From positions 12,825,010 to 12,889,009 of the forward strand of contig CM039195.1 in the NCBI GenBank assembly GCA_008360975.2: DNA of 64,000 nucleotides, in the 5' to 3' direction. Within the stretch, counting starts at the first letter, position 1. Every line of letters begins with the position of its first letter. The position numbers were made by a program, and so were the translations under genes. Positions 34,846-46,930 of this stretch are shown piece by piece. The DNA comes from Lichenostomus cassidix. Taxonomy: Eukaryota > Chordata > Aves > Passeriformes > Meliphagidae. The notes under the pieces were generated by a model that did not search any database, was not told the DNA's origin, and saw nothing but the letters and a program-made list of their open reading frames with translations.

Positions 34846-37800
34846 TTTACCATTCATTTTCCTATATTACCTTGATTAATAAGAGCAGAGTTTGGGTCAA
34901 AAGAGTCATATTTGCTGATTTACCGATTTATAAAGCACTGAAGTAAGTTCCAGTCCCTGGAGGCAGGAACTGGAGATGCCAGAGGTCTGTGGGACACTGC
35001 CCACCCCTGAGCTCAGGTGTGTTACCTGCTCTGGTTTACCTGCAGCAGGTTCTGCTCTGGAGCACTGCACTCTTAATAAGTGATGGAAATAGCATTGCTG
35101 AGCCTCTTTCTCCTCCCAGAAATGTGTTTATAGCTAGATTTCATGGCAAGCACAAGGCTCCTCCTGCATGCATGCAGCACATCCCAGAGATGTCACTGCT
35201 GCCTCCCTCTGTCCCCAAGTGTCACCCTGACAGTGACTCACACCCACGGGTGCCAAATCAGAGACCAGGGAGCAGCAAAAGGACAGCACCTGCTTGGTAG
35301 CCACAGAGCAAGGCTGGAACTCTCAAACCCAGCTCACCTCCACCTCCCACCAGGCCAGCTCTGCACTGGGGTGCTTTCAAAAGCCACAAAGTGCCTCTGA
35401 GGTCTCTCCAGGTCAGCTCTCATGTCTTCAGCAAATACTTTCTAAAAGGATTAGGAGGAAAGAGAAAAAACAAAAATCTGTCTGATGTCTTTTTTACCAA
35501 GGGAATGCATTTTGCTGTGGGCAGAGGTATGGCAGTGCCAGTCCAGCTGAGGTGCCAGGACTCAGCACCCACAGTGGCACTGCCACCTGAGCAAACAGGG
35601 CCATAAATTGGGGCTGTCCAGGAGAATTCAGCCAATATTTGAGGCATCACATCCCCTGCTCCATCCCAGCCTTGCACAGAGCAGAAATGCCACTGGACTA
35701 TTTAATTTCAAGGAGTTTGCTGTCTCCTAAGTGTAATATCTAATTAATATCTAACCTTCTTGCTGTTTGGGGTCTCACAGCCTCATTTACATGTTCAGTG
35801 CATGATTAGCCACACTAAGTGCCATATTTGTGAGGATGAGGTCTGCTATGAGTGTGTAGGAAACTGGCTTCATTTTAAGCAGTTAAAATATTAACAACCA
35901 GTGGAATCATCAACACCATCCCACAAATATATATGTAAACTGTTATATTAGCATTTGTTGAGGCTGAAAATGTAATTAGCAGCTCCAGTTCAGATTCTCA
36001 TAGGTTAATCAGGAGTTAGGGATGAGGTTTGATAAAGGGGGCACTGTGGAGACAGGAAATATCTGCCTTGTGCAAAGCTGGAGAAGGCAAAGATGGAACA
36101 TCGTCCCCAGAAACTCCTCTGAGACGTGCTGTGAGCAAAAGCAGAGAACATTCCCAGAGTTTTTCTTTGAGTTTCTTTAAGTTTTTCTTCTCCCCATATT
36201 ATTCTGAAGGCATTTGGATCCTCGTGGGTTCCTTCTGACTCAGGATATTCTGTGAGGATGTGTGGATCTCCTAATCTGAGTGTCCCAAAGAGGAACAGCA
36301 CCACTGCCCTCAGCAGGTTCCACAAGCTGATGGGTTTCAACTTTAAATCAGGCCAAATCTAATTAAATAGATATTTTAAATCTGATCTATAGTGGTATAA
36401 ATGAAAGCAGGTCATAGCCCTCTTTTAATCTTTCTTCCTACATTCTTAACTGGAAAAAAATGTCTCTTTACCCTTGGAAAAATCTTTGCAGTTGCAACAT
36501 ACAACTGGTTAGAAAAAAGTTCAACATGACAATTTGTTTGCAAGAAAAATTTAGGAAAAAATATGTTCTTCCTATAGAGTTTTTATTTGCTTTTAGTTGA
36601 TTTGATTCAAATACAAAATGAACTGAAACCATATATTTATATCCCATTATTTTAAATCCCATTTCTTTCAAATCTCATTTATTTAAATATCTCACTTTTA
36701 TATGTAAACAGTGAGAAGCTTTCAATGCTATAACCTCCAGAGTTATATCCCATATAATATCCTGCATTAGTAAAAATATGATTTACCAGCCCCTCCGAAA
36801 AACCTCAGATACTGAAGTACTAAACCCTTAGGAACTCCCTTTTTTTTATTATTTAGAAAGGATTATTGATAAATTTATAGAACTGGAACGATGTTTATGG
36901 CAGCTAACGGATTCATGCACAGTATCCCCACATGGACGATTTCCTGGGAGAATTCCCAGTTTTTCAGGAGCAGCTGAGGAGGTGTGGAAAGGCACAAACT
37001 GTGGACTAAAACACCTCAGAGCTGCAGGGTGGGACAGGAGAGGCTCAGGGCTGCAAAGCTCCTCTCAGACAAGCAGCTCCTCTGCAGACAGAATCCCCCA
37101 AGCCTCCTGCACTTGTCCCAGGCTCTCTACAGCTGGTGACAATCACCAATTCTGCATTTCACAGTCCCTGACAGAGAACACCCTGCAGTTTGTCCTTCCT
37201 GTTGTCACCGAGCTCCTCCACCCCCGTGGAAAGTTCTTTTTCTCTAGATGTGAACTAGACACTATTCCCTTCCAACAACAAAATAAAGCCTTCAGTAACA
37301 CCACTGAGTAACTCACACTTTGCTTTTTCTCATTAAGAGGCATTTAAAAGGAAGCCATTAAATTTATAGAGGGTTAAAACCAATAAGAAAACTCAAACTG
37401 CTCACTCATTAACTCGTTCACCCTTGAGCCTCCCAGGCCGTTACTTCCCTTCTTATTACCAACTTGCAATCAACTTCTGACTTTACTACCCTGCAAAAAT
37501 AGAATGGAGGCTACACTGTAACCTGATTTATGAACAGCTGAAAGCAACTGCTCGGTGTGCATTGCATTATTGAGATTTATGGTACAGCTTTCCTAATGTA
37601 AAAAATGATTAATTACTCCATGCACAAATACAAGTGTTCAGGCACATTGTTTCCTGAATGTCGTGGTGTTTGTAAAGTTGGTACATTTATTATTTTTTCC
37701 TTTTTGTGTTCTGCTAAAAGGAGCAAGGCAAGTCTGAGTTAAAACCTGGGTATGTCCAAACAGCACCCTTTGCAATGAAAATAAATGCTACAAAATAATT

Positions 37801-38129
37801 GTTGGGCATAATATACACGTAAGTTATTTTTAAAGAGGTGAGAATGCTTTAAAACAGGTTTATGCATAAATAAAAGACAGATCTCTTTCTATTTCAGGTA
37901 AATACTAAAAATTACTGCATTTACCTTCCTCAGAATTCTCAGACTAGCCTGCTTCACAAATAATACATTTATTTAATTCCTCTTAAAATTCTGCTTCTCT
38001 TCAACCAGCTATTGAACTTTTCAGGCAGTGAATCAGGACTAAGCTGCAGCCCCGTGATGAAAACAAGACCCCACAGCCCCGAGCGAGACAAACCAGCAGC
38101 ACAAGCGAGCTGAGAGCCTCTGACACACA

Positions 38130-38174
38130 GCAGGAAATAACCATAGGAAATAACAGGACAACAGGAAATAACCA
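38130..38174. repeat. Three copies of an aggaaataac word
   Basis: The ten-base word aggaaataac occurs three times within 45 bases, with spacers cat and aggacaac. It has the look of a small local duplication. No function is suggested. Confidence 0.7.
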
Positions 38175-38906
38175 AAGCAGCCCAGCTTTACCTGCCTTAC
38201 CTGCACCATCCCTGTCCCTGCTGCGCAGAGCTCCAGCATTCCCCCAAGGGCAGGGATGCTGCACTCCTGACACACACACAACTCCTGGCTGCTGCACAGA
38301 GAGCACAATTGGCTTTGCTGGGAGCTGGGAGCAAGCCAGAGCCAAGAGAGAGGTTCTGAGTGTACTTTTTCCTCCTCCGAGGCCACTCTGCCTCTGCTTT
38401 TTAACACTAATTCGGTGTGGTAGGGAGGGAAAAATAAAAGAGATGAAATTCAAGAAAGATTCAGATGGGGTTTGATAAGACATGAATCCTAAAGGAGAGA
38501 AAACAACTTCTGGTAAACATCCTGTGGAGTTTAGTGAAAGGACAGAAAAGCTGTCTTGCTGACTGTTTTAAAAAGAGAAAAGAAAAAATTTATTTCTAAT
38601 TGGAAAGAAGTGCATGCATACCTACTAGGGATTCGGGATAATTCTCACGTCCATGGGTTCACGTTCTCTCCATTCCTACAGTGATTTATCATTAAAATCT
38701 GATTTTGAGAGGACTGCAAAGTAGCTTATCAGACAATTGAATAATGGAGAAGAGACAATAGTGAATTGATTTCTTTAGCACAATGAAAGCTGACAACAAG
38801 AAATTAAACATTACTAACTTTTATTATAAAGTACTCGATCGATACCTGTGACCAGAATGCTCTGTTTGCCTAATTACATCAGCAGACCATGAATGTTCTG
38901 ACTGAT

Positions 38907-38955
38907 GGGAAGGAAAGGAGGTGGAGGGATGGAGGGGAAAAAAGGGAAAATGTGT
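38907..38955. repeat. Short polypurine run
   Basis: Almost all G and A with isolated T (gggaaggaaaggaggtggag and onwards, including ggaggggaaaaaaggg). It contains four G-runs of three or more, but the first loop is long, so a G-quadruplex is only a weak possibility. Confidence 0.6.
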
Positions 38956-41654
38956 CAAAGGGGTGATCAGGAGAGTCTGAAGGCAGCTTGGCACTGCTGC
39001 TCGGAGTGAGTCCTGCACTGAGCCTTTATTGCAGAGGCTGCTGCAGGAGGGTGACACTTTTGGTGACATTCCAGGTCAGGGATGCTGATAAGCCCCTGCT
39101 CCTCCCAGGCACAGCTCAATAGCTCCCAGAGCATGAGGTAACTCTTGGCAAGGCTGTCAGCCAGAATAAAATCAAACAACCCCAGACAGGAAGCAAAGAG
39201 CTCCTTTCTGACTGTCAGGTGAAATGCAGAGCTGACATGAGGTGCTTTATGGCCTCCAAGGCTCCAGCACTGCAGCACTCAGGGCTTTGGATGCACCTGC
39301 CTTGGGCTCCTCTGATGGATCCAGAGGAGCCTTCAGTCCTGCTGCTCTGAGAGATCAGCACAAAGCACACAGCAATCCAGGGATTCCCTCCAGTCCTCCT
39401 CCCAAAGGCTGGGCAAGGCAGGATTGAGATCCCCTGGCTGCAGGGAGCCAGGCTACAAAACAGCTGGGAGGAATCTGCTGAATTCCATCTGCCTGGAAAC
39501 CCTGTGTGAGAAACAGGCACAGAGTACCTGAGCAGGGCTGCAGCTGGACACAGCAGCACCCCGTGATGGCATCACCTGAAATCAGAAATCATCCCCAGCA
39601 ATCAGGGACACTGAGATCCCAAAGCCCTGCTGCAGCCCCAGGAGACAGAGCTCAGGCAAGGCTGCTGTCCTGAAGGAATGAGAGAGCGCAGGACTGGGGA
39701 GACACAAGAAGAGACACTGAGCAGGGGAGAGGAGGAGGGAGAGTGATGGAGAAATGTGAAAATAGATTTTCCGGTGATTTCATTTTGAATCAAAATTCTC
39801 CTGAAACTAATTCTGTTCTTGTCTGCCTCTTTTTGACTAGCTGCTTTCTAGGGAAATTGGTTTGAGGGAAAGATACTAGATCAAATGTATGGAAAAAAAT
39901 AAACAATTACCCATAAGTTGAAAAAAAAAAATTCAAACCTAAAGGATGAAGAAGACATCTCAAACAAAAAGAGAAGAGAAAATCAATAGTGAAGTGGCAA
40001 GATCTGTAAAAGTGCACAGAAAAAAGTATCAGCACACAGAATAAAAACTCACTAATGATACAGATCAAAGGGGAACAGGAACATGAATACAAGGAATTGA
40101 AGATGTTCAGAATGAGAAATACAATATCAATAGATAAAGTAGGAATAATTGTAACACATCAAAGTACCTCTCAAAATTCACAAGTCTCAGACTGGAGATT
40201 TATGAAGTGGTGGGTGAAGGGGGAACCATCAGGAGCAGTGAGCTTCAGGCTGAATACTGAGGGGGAAAAGATAAAAAACAAAGTGACTGTTATAGAGTAG
40301 ACAAGGTGGACCTGGAAGGACTTCAGAGTCAAATCAATTCCTACATTAAACTTGATAAATGCAAAGAAAGAGAAAACTCACTTTTGGGTTTAAGCCTGCA
40401 GAAGCTCAACAGAAAAAACTACTCTATGCACACTGGAGAAATAAATATTGTTTTATCCACTACACTGTAGCTTCTAGAATACAAATCTCAGCTCTTCATT
40501 CATTCCTAACTATTCACATCTGAAATGTGAAAATTCAGGTTAGTGTGACAGGTTTTATCATTTCACAAATGTTCTGTGACTACTCTGTATGGAGTGGAAA
40601 ATTATCAGACTAGTTTTTGCATGATCTGTCTGTCTGTTATCTCCTGAAAAGCACAGACAAAGAAGTATCAGAGGAGCTCTAACATCATCTGTAAAACAAG
40701 ATTATACTATTTAGATCTCTTAAAAAACCTCTTACACAAGAGAGGCCAGACCCAACTGTCTTTGAAGGAAATGGGAATCTTGCCATAAGCACAACAGATT
40801 TTACTCAGACAGGAGGTGAATGTTGAAGCACAGAAAATTGTGAGACACTAAGTAATCACTGCTACAGTAAATCCAATTAGTAAACAACACCCCTAATGCC
40901 AAAAGCCTGTTCCTTGAATGGCTAATAGAATTGTTTTGGTTGAATGATTTTGTTGCATATATTCCCCTGTTTTCTTGCTTTTTTAATATTCTGTTCATTT
41001 AATCAAGTTGAATAAGTGACTCAGTAAATATTTGGCTGCTGCTTGCTAATTCAGGTAAGACAGATTCCATCCACTTGCATTTGTTCTGTGTAAAACACAC
41101 AAGGATTGGGCTGGTAATGGAACAGACCTCAGGTGAGCAGCCTTAATTCTGAATTAACAAGTTTTCTGGGTAGCTAATTTTTTTTTTTTTAAAGCCTTAT
41201 GGCTTTAGTCTCTGTCTTTCTGGCAAAGTCAGACAAAGAAAACTGATTTTAGCAAGGCTCAAGCTGGTGAAATCTCACTGCAAAGGGCAAGCAAAAGGAC
41301 TGGGGAGAGACAGAGGGGGTGAACAAAACCAATGGAATTCAGTGCTGGTCCATGGGGAGTGATGCACACAAGAGGAAAAGCTATCCTGGATTGATGAAAT
41401 CTGGCACCTCGTTAGCATTTGGGGGAAATAATAGATATCTTGAAGCTGTAATAGGTCAATTAAAGTGTCAGCTCAATGCTCAATAGAAGTGAAAGAACAT
41501 AGCATGTTAGGAATTATTAGGAAGGAACAGAGAACAGAACAGAAATCATCATTATGGCACTGAATAAATCCACAGTGAGTCCACAGTTTCACCATTTCAG
41601 GCAGCTCTGTTCCTCAGCTCCTGCAAAAGGATCAACTAAAATTAAAGCAGAGGG

Positions 41655-41671
41655 AACAACAACAACAACAA
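41655..41671. repeat. (AAC)n microsatellite, short
   Basis: Between five and six perfect AAC units. It is short and likely of low variability. Confidence 0.85.
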
Positions 41672-44600
41672 TCAAAATTATCCCAAGAATATTTAAAGCA
41701 AATTAACTTCATTCTGGGAAGGAGCAAACAAAAGAGGACTATAAACCTGGGAGCAGCACAGACAAGGGGGAAATGGTTGCTCACTGTCTTTTGTTGTAAG
41801 GTAAAACCTCCACAGTCTTTCACAGAAAAACTAGAGACAAAGAAGTAAAATTAGCAGCATGAATGTTTAAAACAAACAAATACTGCTTCATGCTTCACCC
41901 AAATGCACTGTGGAATTCTTTTCTTCAGCATGCAAAAATTTTACTTTGATATAAATTAATTTGACACATAGGAAAAAAAAGTCTATTGACAGCTTCTGTT
42001 TATCCCACCAAGGCAAAGGGGAAAATACTTTTTTCAAAAGAAAAATTCAAAGCAGGAAGTTATTGAGAGTCAAATGCATGTTTATATTCTTCTCTGTAGA
42101 ACCTTAATGATGGACTCAGCATCTTCTCTGTGACAGAACTTCTGGGATTCTTGGGAGAAGCTCCAGGAACAGTGATTGGGAGATTTATTTCTCTAACATC
42201 TTCCACAGAGCTGGTGAGCTCCAGGAAAGGAGAGCTGTGCTGGGAACCACTGTTGAAACAGTGTACATAACAATAATGCCAAAGACCTGACATTGATTCC
42301 CAGCTCCAGCCTCAGCCTCCTTCCATAACCTGAGGGTGATCCTTTCATTTTCCTGTCTTCTAGGGAGTAAAAACCTGTCATTAACCTACTTCTTCTGGTT
42401 TACTCTGAGCCTCTTGGTTTTGGGGCTCACTTGCCTGGCCCAGAGTGCCTGACATGGTCTGGAGCAAAATCTGCCTGGATCTGTCTTCTAGATACAGCTG
42501 TGACACAATCCAGCATATTAAGATACTATGGGACTCATTTGATATTATATTTCTATTTTAATATGGTATCTGGGCTGTCTTTGAGCCAAGAATAAGCAGT
42601 GCTCTCCATTAATTCCCCCAGTGCAGCTGCTGTTCCCTTCCCAGCCACAGGTGTGAACCAACATGCTGGAAAATCGAGCTAAGTCAGACAAATGTCAAAT
42701 GCTGTTCAGGTAACACCTGCAGGAAATAATCTGTGCTCTGCCTGCAGCCTTTAGTGCTGTGAGTGCCTCTGAGTGAGGCTGGAAAGGCTTCTGGAGCTAT
42801 TCACAGCCCAACCCAGGCAATTCCATTTCCATTCTAGGATTCTAAAAAGGTGATTTGATTCCAGACAGATGCAAGAGCTGCTTCCTTTGCACCAGGGCTT
42901 GGAGAAGGTATTGAAACAGAAGGATTTGATCTGAATCTGGTTAAAAACCCAACTCTTTTTACATGCCCTGGAGGGCTCAGATACCAACACAGAGATAAGT
43001 GCACTTTGCAGTGCTTCCAGCAGGTTCATTCTAACAAAGCTGATGCTTTAAGAGTCCATCCACTCTGAATTACAGATAATTAATCTGTGCTCAGAAAGGC
43101 ACAGAGCAAAACAAGTGTGCAGCACCCACAGTGCCACAGGGACAAGGGCAGCTGCTCAGGAGGAGAAGGGCCAGAGGTTCTCCACATCAAAAATGGAGAA
43201 AAGCAGAGAAAAAAACTCCAAACCACCTCCCAGCAAAGCTCAGTCTCCACAGACACAGGGGGTTTAAACTGACATTAAGTTGCATGTGGAAGTTCCAAGA
43301 AAAGGACCGATTGGTGGATTCTCCGCTGAATCCATCGTTAGGAGCTCCCAAGCAGGAGCACAAAACAGGATTTTGGTTGCACTCTAAACTCCCATACAGA
43401 CCCAAGGGTTGTTCTAGCTTTTTGATTTCTCTCCAAATAACCAAATCCTCTCTGCTAATGCTGATCAACATTCAACATCACTTGAACTTTATCAGTAGCT
43501 AGGGTCCAGGGAAGGCAGGGGAAGTTTTTTGCATTTACAGAGTCAAGAATTTGGTCCCAGATTTGTAAAATGCTTCAAGCTGAGTATTTCTGGCCCCCCG
43601 GTGCCTTTTGCAGAGCTGGTGAAGCATTCATAAAACCTAATAAAATTCCAGCTATTGCTGAGTTCTGTACATTCTGTTCTTGGTCATAAAGTGGGTTGTG
43701 ATTTACTATTGCCTTCAGGCAGAGTGTTTGTTGCAATTAAATGCCTTGATACTCATATCAGAAATAAAAATAATCAAGGAGGAGTGGCCCAGAAGCTTTT
43801 AAAAGGGTTAAAACCTCCTTGATTCGCTCATGGCTGAGAGTCCCAGGTTCACAAAACATTTCATCCTAGCAAAGGGGATTCACAAGATAGTGAAAAATCC
43901 ATTTTCATGTTACTGACATCACCTCCCCTTTCTATTCAACATGTGCATCAACTCAGCCCTGCAAAAATCTGAAGTCAAACCCAATTTGAATTCAAGCCAA
44001 GGGCAAAGATTTGCCATAATTTGTATTGTTGCAGTGTTTGCAAGCAGGAGCAGCTGCCTGTGCCTATTCCCACACAAGGAAAAAGCTGGTGCCTCTCCAG
44101 GAAGTGAGGATGTAATTGTAGAGGGAGGAAAACAAACAAGTGGGACAACATCAGGTAATTGTGAGCTGGCTCTGAACACACCAGCAGCTGAGGAATTGCT
44201 GCAGGAAAGCTCTCTGCACCAAGCAGCTCTGGGATCACAGGACACTCACTCCTGCCCTCGTGGTGAAGCATGGGAAACCTCTGTGTGGCTGAAGCATGGA
44301 GAAGGCACTGGGAACCTAAATAAAAGCAAATCTGTTTCATTTGCAAGTGTACTCTTGCTGGTATGGATGAGGTGCACGAAATAGCAGCAATCAGGATGAT
44401 TGAAAAAAGATCTATTTTAATTTTCTTGAACAATCTTTGCAGCAATCTCCAGAGAGGCAGAGGAAGCCTTTATAACACAGGGCAAGCACATGCTGAGAGC
44501 AGAGCAGCAGCAGCACTGCCATGCAGACAGAGCTTGTTTTTCCTATCGTGACATTTGTGAGAATGTCACCAGGCCCAGAATTTGCACACTGAGATGTCAA

Positions 44601-45534
44601 GGCTCAAAGACATTTCCCAGTGTCTTTCCGTGTCCAGAGGCATTAAAACCCAAAAGTAAACAACCCCAAGCATTTAGAGTCGCTCCAAGGCCCAGACTAT
44701 GAGTCAACAAACTGTTTATCAAGAGTTTCTGCTCTGTTTGAAGACACATCCAGAGCCTGCAGCCTCTGCTTTCCTCAAATCCAGGAATCTTCATGGCAAG
44801 ACCCTTCCTCCCCAGCAGTGCTCCATGAGGATGCCCAGAGGAATGGGAAAATCTCCCTAAAAGCATGGGAAAGGCTTGGGAAGGGCTCTGCAGGACTCCA
44901 GTCTGCACGCCTGCTGTCCCTCTCGTGGTTTATGATCCCCAATACATCAGTGGTGGGCAAACATTGCAGTGATGTATTGCTAATAAATCATTAGGGAATT
45001 GTCACCTCCGTGATGAATTGCATGAGCACATTGCTAAAGTGCTTTCCCTCTGAAGACATATTATGTAAAAACAATTTCCTTGGATTGTTTTTTTCCAGAG
45101 AGTTAAGGTGCACACTCCCAAGCTTATTTCCCAGCTGTTCTGATCCCTCAGCAGGGAAATCACTGTAGCATTTTTCTACACCTTGTAGCTGCAAGGCTGT
45201 GAAAGCACTGCACTGCCAACCCCACTGATCAAGAGAAAGCAGAACCACAGCACATTAAAGCAGTTGCTGGCAGGGTACAAAACAAAGGTTGCCTGAATAT
45301 CAAGTAAAGGCTGGATGGTATGGATTTAGCAAAGGATAAAGTGTTGCAAAGTGCTTCATCCAACAAAAGATTTAAACCATGCTGCAGAGTTCCCCTTTTT
45401 ACTGCTGATTTCCCAGCGAGAGGAGTGGGGGTTAGTCACAAGCAATGCAGGTTGGGAGCAGTTTTTAAATTGCCATTTTCACTCATTTCCACTTTCTCCA
45501 TTGCACACCTGCTGCCTCTGTGTCACTTTGGAGA

Positions 45535-45612
45535 AGGAGCTGTCATTGCCCACATTGAGGTAAAGGAAAACCAAGGCACAGAGAGGTCAGATGATTTACT
45601 GAGAGCAGGGTA
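45535..45612 (+). mobile_element. MIR-like SINE remnant (5' core part)
   Basis: The series 'gtcattgcccacattgaggt', 'aaaggaaaaccaaggcac' and 'agagaggtcagatgattta' corresponds in order to the MIR stretch 'ttattatccccattttacag', 'atgaggaaactgaggcac', 'agagaggttaagtgactt'. The word 'aaggcacagagaggtcag' is the strongest match. After about 45612 the similarity fades, so the part usually carrying 'cccaaggtcacacagc' is missing or decayed. A 177-codon open frame running through this segment (45320-45853) is therefore not credible as a gene. Confidence 0.55.
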
Positions 45613-46828
45613 CGGTCCCCTAAATTCCCTCACCCACAGCCAACAAGAACATCCCTCAGCTTCTAAGTGCTGTGTAATGCCACAGGAGGTATTTATTTTG
45701 ACACCTGCACCACTTTCCATGGATCACCAGCAGCTCCCCTATCAGACCTCGTGGCTGAGATGTCACTGTTTTGCAGCAAAGCCACCGCAGGCAGGACAGC
45801 CTTGTGGCCATCCTGAGCTGGCAGGACTTTTGCTGCCTGAAGCTCAGCTCTGACTGGGTTTGATTTACACTTTTATCTTTCTTTGTGCTATCCATTCTAG
45901 TGTCCTCTGCAAGTATAACTTTCCCTCCATCACAGTGGTTAGGATCACTCTGCCTCCCCAGCACTACCTCTTCTTCCTCGTTTTACACTCCCCACCTTTC
46001 TCTTGAAGTCCCAAGTGCTTCTTTTCTCACCTAATTATGTATGTAGGATGCATAGAAAAATGGGTGTGCTCAAAATCCTTTCTGCTACCCTCCTTTCTTG
46101 AGAAATGCTGCACACTGGCCTGCACAAAAATGGAAATAACCCTGAAATTACTTGGCTATCAGAAAAATATAGCAATGGCTACTCTAATTTATCTCCTTGA
46201 TTTGACATGGGTCCCTTTCAAGGCAAGAATTTTCCCTATGTTAATTTAGAGATAAAGAAGATTGCAGTTTTGAAAGCTGTGCTTTCCTTTTCCTTCAAAG
46301 CTAATTGTCCATCTGTCTTTCAAAGAGATTAATAAGCTGCTTCAGCCAGCAATAGTCCTGTGCCCAGATAAAGACACCAAGTCTTAAAAGACAGAAGAAC
46401 AGAATAAGACAACAAGGCAATGTCTCAAGCCAACAGCAGGAGGAATTAATGGGCAAATTTGCCTCAACCCCCTAAATATTATGTGAGTTCTGTCCCAACA
46501 TCCTTTGGCCTAAAGGAAGAGTAGATAAGATGGGATTTATCTTCTTAAAATTAATGTTCAATGAGATCTGCCAAAAAATCAACCAAAACAATTTGAGATG
46601 CTTGGACACAAGAAGATGAAAGATAAAACAGTACAAGTGAGTCTAAAAAACATGAACCATCAACACCTGAGAGTGAGGGAGTCCAAAGATCTGCACTGAA
46701 AGGCTTTTCATCACCTGAACTCCTCAGAAAAGGAAGTGACAATTAAATGTGAGTCAAGTCAAACCCACTCATGGCTCACTACCACCACTGGGGCCCAAAG
46801 CAGTAAAGCAGTTATTCAGGTAACTTAC
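45613..46828. other. Unique sequence, no gene recognised
   Basis: An acceptor-like sequence (ctatccattctag) ends at about 45900 and is followed by an open frame of about 34 codons; no donor or protein similarity supports it. The rest shows nothing recognised. Confidence 0.5.
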
Positions 46829-46930
46829 CTCCCTCTTGCAAGATCAATTAGAGGCACTTCCACAGTATTTTGGGTCTTGACTAATTGAGAAGGATGCTTC
46901 ATTTCAGGAAATAACAAAATCACTCTCAAA
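46829..46930 (-). other. Exon-like segment with good splice sites on both sides
   Basis: On the minus strand a pyrimidine-rich tract ending ttcttttgtttag precedes base 46930, and GGGAG followed by gtaagt ends the segment at 46829. Between them lie 102 bases with one frame open throughout, encoding LRVILLFPEMKHPSQLVKTQ and then NTVEVPLIDLARG. The reading phase is the same at both ends (two bases of a codon before each intron), so inclusion would keep the frame. I recognise no family. No partner exon is seen in the same strand nearby. Segments of this kind (pseudo-exons) are common by chance in vertebrate introns. Confidence 0.2.

Larger units (their letters stand above)
34846..45534. other. 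Long unique stretch, no gene recognised
   Basis: About 10.7 kb without a recognisable gene or interspersed repeat. GC-richer, CpG-poor patches lie at 34970-35600, 37000-37240, 38040-38400, 38970-39700 and 42700-43280; each carries overlapping open frames on both strands. The segment at 35700-35960 and that at 37550-37680 have the texture of conserved non-coding DNA. Purine-rich runs lie at 38905-38955 and 39720-39755. A short (AAC) repeat lies at 41655-41671 and a T-run at 41178-41190. Acceptor-like sequences at 37897 and elsewhere lack partners. Confidence 0.5.

Noticed and set aside
45320..45853. 177-codon plus-strand open frame
   Set aside because: It runs through a MIR-like SINE remnant and shows no protein similarity.
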